Assembly (NCBI RefSeq): GCF_900108085.1
Contig: NZ_FNVR01000022.1
Location: 1-64,000, forward strand
Reading direction: 5' to 3'
DNA from: Algoriphagus boritolerans DSM 17298 = JCM 18970
GTDB taxonomy: Bacteria > Bacteroidota > Bacteroidia > Cytophagales > Cyclobacteriaceae
Length of the DNA: 64,000 nt
Part shown: positions 61,745 through 64,000 of the stretch, piece after piece
Layout: each line of letters begins with the position of its first letter
How positions within the stretch are numbered: the first letter of the stretch is position 1
Notes under the pieces: model-generated
The model's input: only the letters and a program-made list of their open reading frames with translations
The model's database searches: none
Told to the model about the DNA's origin: nothing
Position numbers and translations under genes: made by a program

Positions 61745-62125
61745 ATGCCTAACCAAATAATCTTCACTCCCGAAGCTCCCTCGCCGATTGGCCCTTATTC
61801 ACAAGCTGTTTTGGCAGGGAGCACGCTATACGTATCAGGTCAGATAGCCCTGGATCCGGAAACAGGTGAATTGATCAATGAAAATATTACCGAAGAGACA
61901 CATGCGGTGATGAAAAATATGGAAGCCGTGCTCAGAGCAGCGAATTTTTCATTTGCTGATGTGGTCAAATGTACCATATTTATCCGCGATATGGGGCAAT
62001 TTGGCACCATCAACGAGGCCTATGGCCAATATTTTAAATTAAACCCTCCGGCCCGGGAAACAGTTGAGGTTAGTAAGTTGCCTAAAAATGTGAATGTTGA
62101 GATTTCCTGTATTGCTGTAAAATAA
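61745..62125 (+). CDS. ridA: RidA-family enamine/imine deaminase
   Basis: A 126-residue homotrimeric deaminase removing reactive 2-aminoacrylate. It has APSPIGPYSQAVLAGSTLYVSGQIALDP at the N-terminus, the catalytic Arg in TIFIRDMGQF near 105 and the C-terminal ARETVEVSKLPKNVNVEISCIA. All match RidA (YjgF). It is seven bases upstream of the small membrane protein. Confidence 0.95.
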   Translation: MPNQIIFTPEAPSPIGPYSQAVLAGSTLYVSGQIALDPETGELINENITEETHAVMKNMEAVLRAANFSFADVVKCTIFIRDMGQFGTINEAYGQYFKLNPPARETVEVSKLPKNVNVEISCIAVK

Positions 62126-62131
62126 TCTGCA

Positions 62132-62623
62132 TTGAATTTACTTCCCTACCATACTGAAACACTGGTCAGCGCCCTTTCTAAAAGAGAAGTGTTGGGGCAT
62201 TTGATCCGTGTGACTCAAGAGGTAAATTTTTTGGATTCTCGTACCCAATTGAACACTAAAGTGAGGTTTAACGGGATGATCGGTCAGGAAGGGTTTAGAA
62301 TATCCAAAGCAATCAACAAAGGGAATACCTTTCTCCCGCTGATCTCTGGGGAAGTAGAATCCACAAATAGGGGAAGTATTATTTTCATGCGTTACCGGCT
62401 TTTCCCTGGGGCAATCTTTTTTCTGGCTTTTTGGAGTATTGTTTTGCTGGGCTTTGCGGCCTATTATTTATTGGTGGTGGACAATTTGGTTGACGGGCTG
62501 ATTTGTTTTGGCCTGGCCCTGGTTAATTATATACTGGGTGTTTTCTTTTTCCACCGCCAAGTGAAGGCTTCACGGGATGTTTTCCATGAACTGATCAATT
62601 TTGAGATGAAGGGCAAGGATTGA
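62132..62623 (+). CDS. Two-helix membrane protein of unknown function
   Basis: A 163-residue protein starting at TTG (62132), six bases after the ridA stop; no upstream ATG exists in frame before residue 49. The N-terminal half is soluble and beta-rich; two membrane helices (about 88-110 and 113-132) follow, with a short soluble tail. I recognise no family. Its position after ridA suggests joint transcription. A TTG start lowers confidence in the exact N-terminus. Confidence 0.7.
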   Translation: MNLLPYHTETLVSALSKREVLGHLIRVTQEVNFLDSRTQLNTKVRFNGMIGQEGFRISKAINKGNTFLPLISGEVESTNRGSIIFMRYRLFPGAIFFLAFWSIVLLGFAAYYLLVVDNLVDGLICFGLALVNYILGVFFFHRQVKASRDVFHELINFEMKGKD

Positions 62624-62657
62624 TCTTCGCTATTTAGGCTAAAACAGCTTTAGACCT

Positions 62658-62665
62658 TACCTTTG
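62658..62665 (+). promoter_or_regulatory. -7 box for fumC
   Basis: TACCTTTG matches TAnnTTTG and lies 31 bases before the ATG at 62697. Confidence 0.65.
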
Positions 62666-62696
62666 CACTTTGAAATCAAACCCGTACACCAGAAAT

Positions 62697-64000
62697 ATGT
62701 CTATCCGAATCGAAAAAGACACGATGGGGCCAGTAGAGGTTCCAGCCGACAGCTATTGGGGAGCTCAGACCCAACGCTCCATCAACAATTTTAAAATTGG
62801 TGGCGAGAAAAATCGAATGCCAATTGAAATTATTAGGGCCTTTGCGATTTTGAAAAAAGCTGCAGCCTTGACTAACGCAGAATTGGGAGTCTTGGAGCAA
62901 TCCAAGGCAGATATCATTGCTACCGTTTGTGATGAGATTCTTGAAGGAAAGCATGACGATCAGTTTCCGCTTGTGATCTGGCAGACGGGTTCGGGTACCC
63001 AATCCAACATGAATTCCAATGAGGTGATTGCGTATCGAGCGCATGTACTTTTAGGTGGTTCCCTGGAAGATGCCAAAAAGAAAATTCATCCCAATGACGA
63101 TGTGAATAAGTCTCAATCTTCCAATGACACGTATCCCACCGCCATGCACATCGCAGCCTATCAGATGGTGGTGCAAACTACCATTCCGGGTGTACAAAAA
63201 CTGAGAGATACCCTTGCTGCTAAAGCTGAAGCATTTAAAAATATAGTCAAAATAGGCCGAACGCACTTCATGGATGCGACTCCTTTGACTTTAGGACAGG
63301 AATTCAGTGGCTATGTGGCTCAGCTGGATCACGGACTGAGAGCTTTGAAAAACACCCTTTCTCATCTTTCTGAGCTGGCTTTGGGAGGGACTGCAGTTGG
63401 AACTGGACTGAATACTCCTCGGGGTTATTCTGAGCTGGTTGCCAAAAAAATCGCCGAACTTTCCGGGCTTCCATTTGTCACTGCACCCAATAAATTTGAG
63501 GCACTTGCTGCTCACGACGGTATGGTCGAAGCACATGGAGCCCTGAAGCAAATTGCGGTTTCGCTGATGAAAATCGCCAATGATATCCGAATGCTTTCCT
63601 CAGGTCCTAGATCCGGGATCGGGGAAATCTTGATACCTGAAAATGAACCGGGATCCTCTATCATGCCTGGTAAAGTCAATCCTACGCAAGTGGAGGCAAT
63701 CACCATGGTGGCGGCTCAGGTTATGGGCAATGATGTCGCTATTTCCATTGGAGGTTCACTGGGTCATTTCGAGCTCAATGTATTTAAGCCTTTAATCGCC
63801 GCTAACTTCCTGCAATCAGCCCGACTGATTGGTGATGCCTGTGTTTCATTTAATGACAATTGTGCCATAGGGATCGAGCCAAATACACCGATGATCCAAC
63901 GGCATCTGGAGAATTCACTGATGCTGGTCACAGCTTTAAATCCTTATATCGGATATGAAAATGCGGCTGCAATAGCTAAAAAAGCACATAAAGAAGGAAC
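62697..64000 (+). CDS. fumC: Fumarate hydratase class II, 5' part (cut by window edge)
   Basis: TCA-cycle enzyme converting fumarate to malate. 434 codons are visible. It begins [28 protein letters not shown] and has the class II signatures [43 protein letters not shown] and the superfamily motif [13 protein letters not shown]. The visible part nearly completes the usual 460-470 residues; only the last part lies outside. Confidence 0.97.
   Translation, partial: MSIRIEKDTMGPVEVPADSYWGAQTQRSINNFKIGGEKNRMPIEIIRAFAILKKAAALTNAELGVLEQSKADIIATVCDEILEGKHDDQFPLVIWQTGSGTQSNMNSNEVIAYRAHVLLGGSLEDAKKKIHPNDDVNKSQSSNDTYPTAMHIAAYQMVVQTTIPGVQKLRDTLAAKAEAFKNIVKIGRTHFMDATPLTLGQEFSGYVAQLDHGLRALKNTLSHLSELALGGTAVGTGLNTPRGYSELVAKKIAELSGLPFVTAPNKFEALAAHDGMVEAHGALKQIAVSLMKIANDIRMLSSGPRSGIGEILIPENEPGSSIMPGKVNPTQVEAITMVAAQVMGNDVAISIGGSLGHFELNVFKPLIAANFLQSARLIGDACVSFNDNCAIGIEPNTPMIQRHLENSLMLVTALNPYIGYENAAAIAKKAHKEG

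Noticed and set aside
1-64000. tRNA, rRNA, CRISPR arrays, insertion sequences
   Set aside because: No cloverleaf-like segments, regularly spaced repeats or transposase motifs were seen by eye; a covariance-model scan would be decisive for small RNAs.

Overview
The window is chromosomal DNA from a member of the phylum Bacteroidota, most likely order Cytophagales and close to Cyclobacteriaceae/Algoriphagus (the lineage is inferred from gene content, not from a search). Supporting signs are TAnnTTTG -7 promoter boxes close to start codons, a fused SecDF, a SusC/SusD pair, a type IX secretion (T9SS) C-terminal sorting domain, a DUF4270 lipoprotein, a stand-alone N-terminal half of glycogen synthase, and a group II GGGP synthase. 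Gene density is high. I saw no tRNA, rRNA, CRISPR array, insertion sequence or prophage.

Layout. 1-4641 (-) is the 5' part of a nonribosomal peptide synthetase (A-PCP-C-A, cut by the window edge). Upstream on the same strand are two tandemly duplicated LytTR regulators (one with a degenerate receiver) and a TPR-containing HisKA_2 sensor kinase (4930-9203). 9541-13123 holds glycyl-tRNA synthetase and three small outer-membrane beta-barrel proteins. 13180-16838 (-) is a compact five-gene unit: a small cytosolic CPPTC protein, a polytopic membrane protein, a HisKA_3 kinase, a NarL-type regulator and a Gfo/Idh/MocA oxidoreductase. 16972-28471 is housekeeping: secDF, udk, rdgB, two LOG-family proteins, a cysteine-cluster protein, a small membrane-protein pair coupled to GGGP synthase, an AraC regulator and an acyl-CoA dehydrogenase.

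28574-31524 (-) holds a YugP-like zinc peptidase, panC, panD and an LPG-synthase-like membrane protein. Divergent from it is a glycogen-synthase-N / DUF4270 / glmS unit (31648-35779). Then come a Kazal-domain lipoprotein, prfA, a GNAT acetyltransferase, a large T9SS-exported Ycf48-like protein and a haem-binding DUF3365 lipoprotein.

41852-54681 (+) is an accessory uptake and catabolism locus: SusC, SusD, an FG-GAP/ASPIC lipoprotein, a SUMF1-fold protein without catalytic cysteines, a Tat-exported Gfo/Idh/MocA oxidoreductase, a Tat-type TIM-barrel isomerase and a small Ycf48-like protein. It looks like a sugar or polyol locus without glycoside hydrolases. 54843-64000 holds a HisA-like protein with a substituted catalytic Asp, a CsaA-type tRNA-binding protein, a Rieske ferredoxin, a secreted duplicated-domain protein, a cysteine desulfurase, glmM, an NqrM-like protein, mazG, ridA, a small membrane protein and the start of fumC.

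The observations most worth following are a roughly 115-130 nt leader element shared by two unrelated secreted-protein genes (50345-50477 and 56828-56941), the HisA-like protein with Trp in place of the catalytic Asp, the LytTR paralogue with a decayed receiver next to an NRPS, the glycogen-synthase half lacking the KTGGL motif, and the sensor operon with its CPPTC protein.
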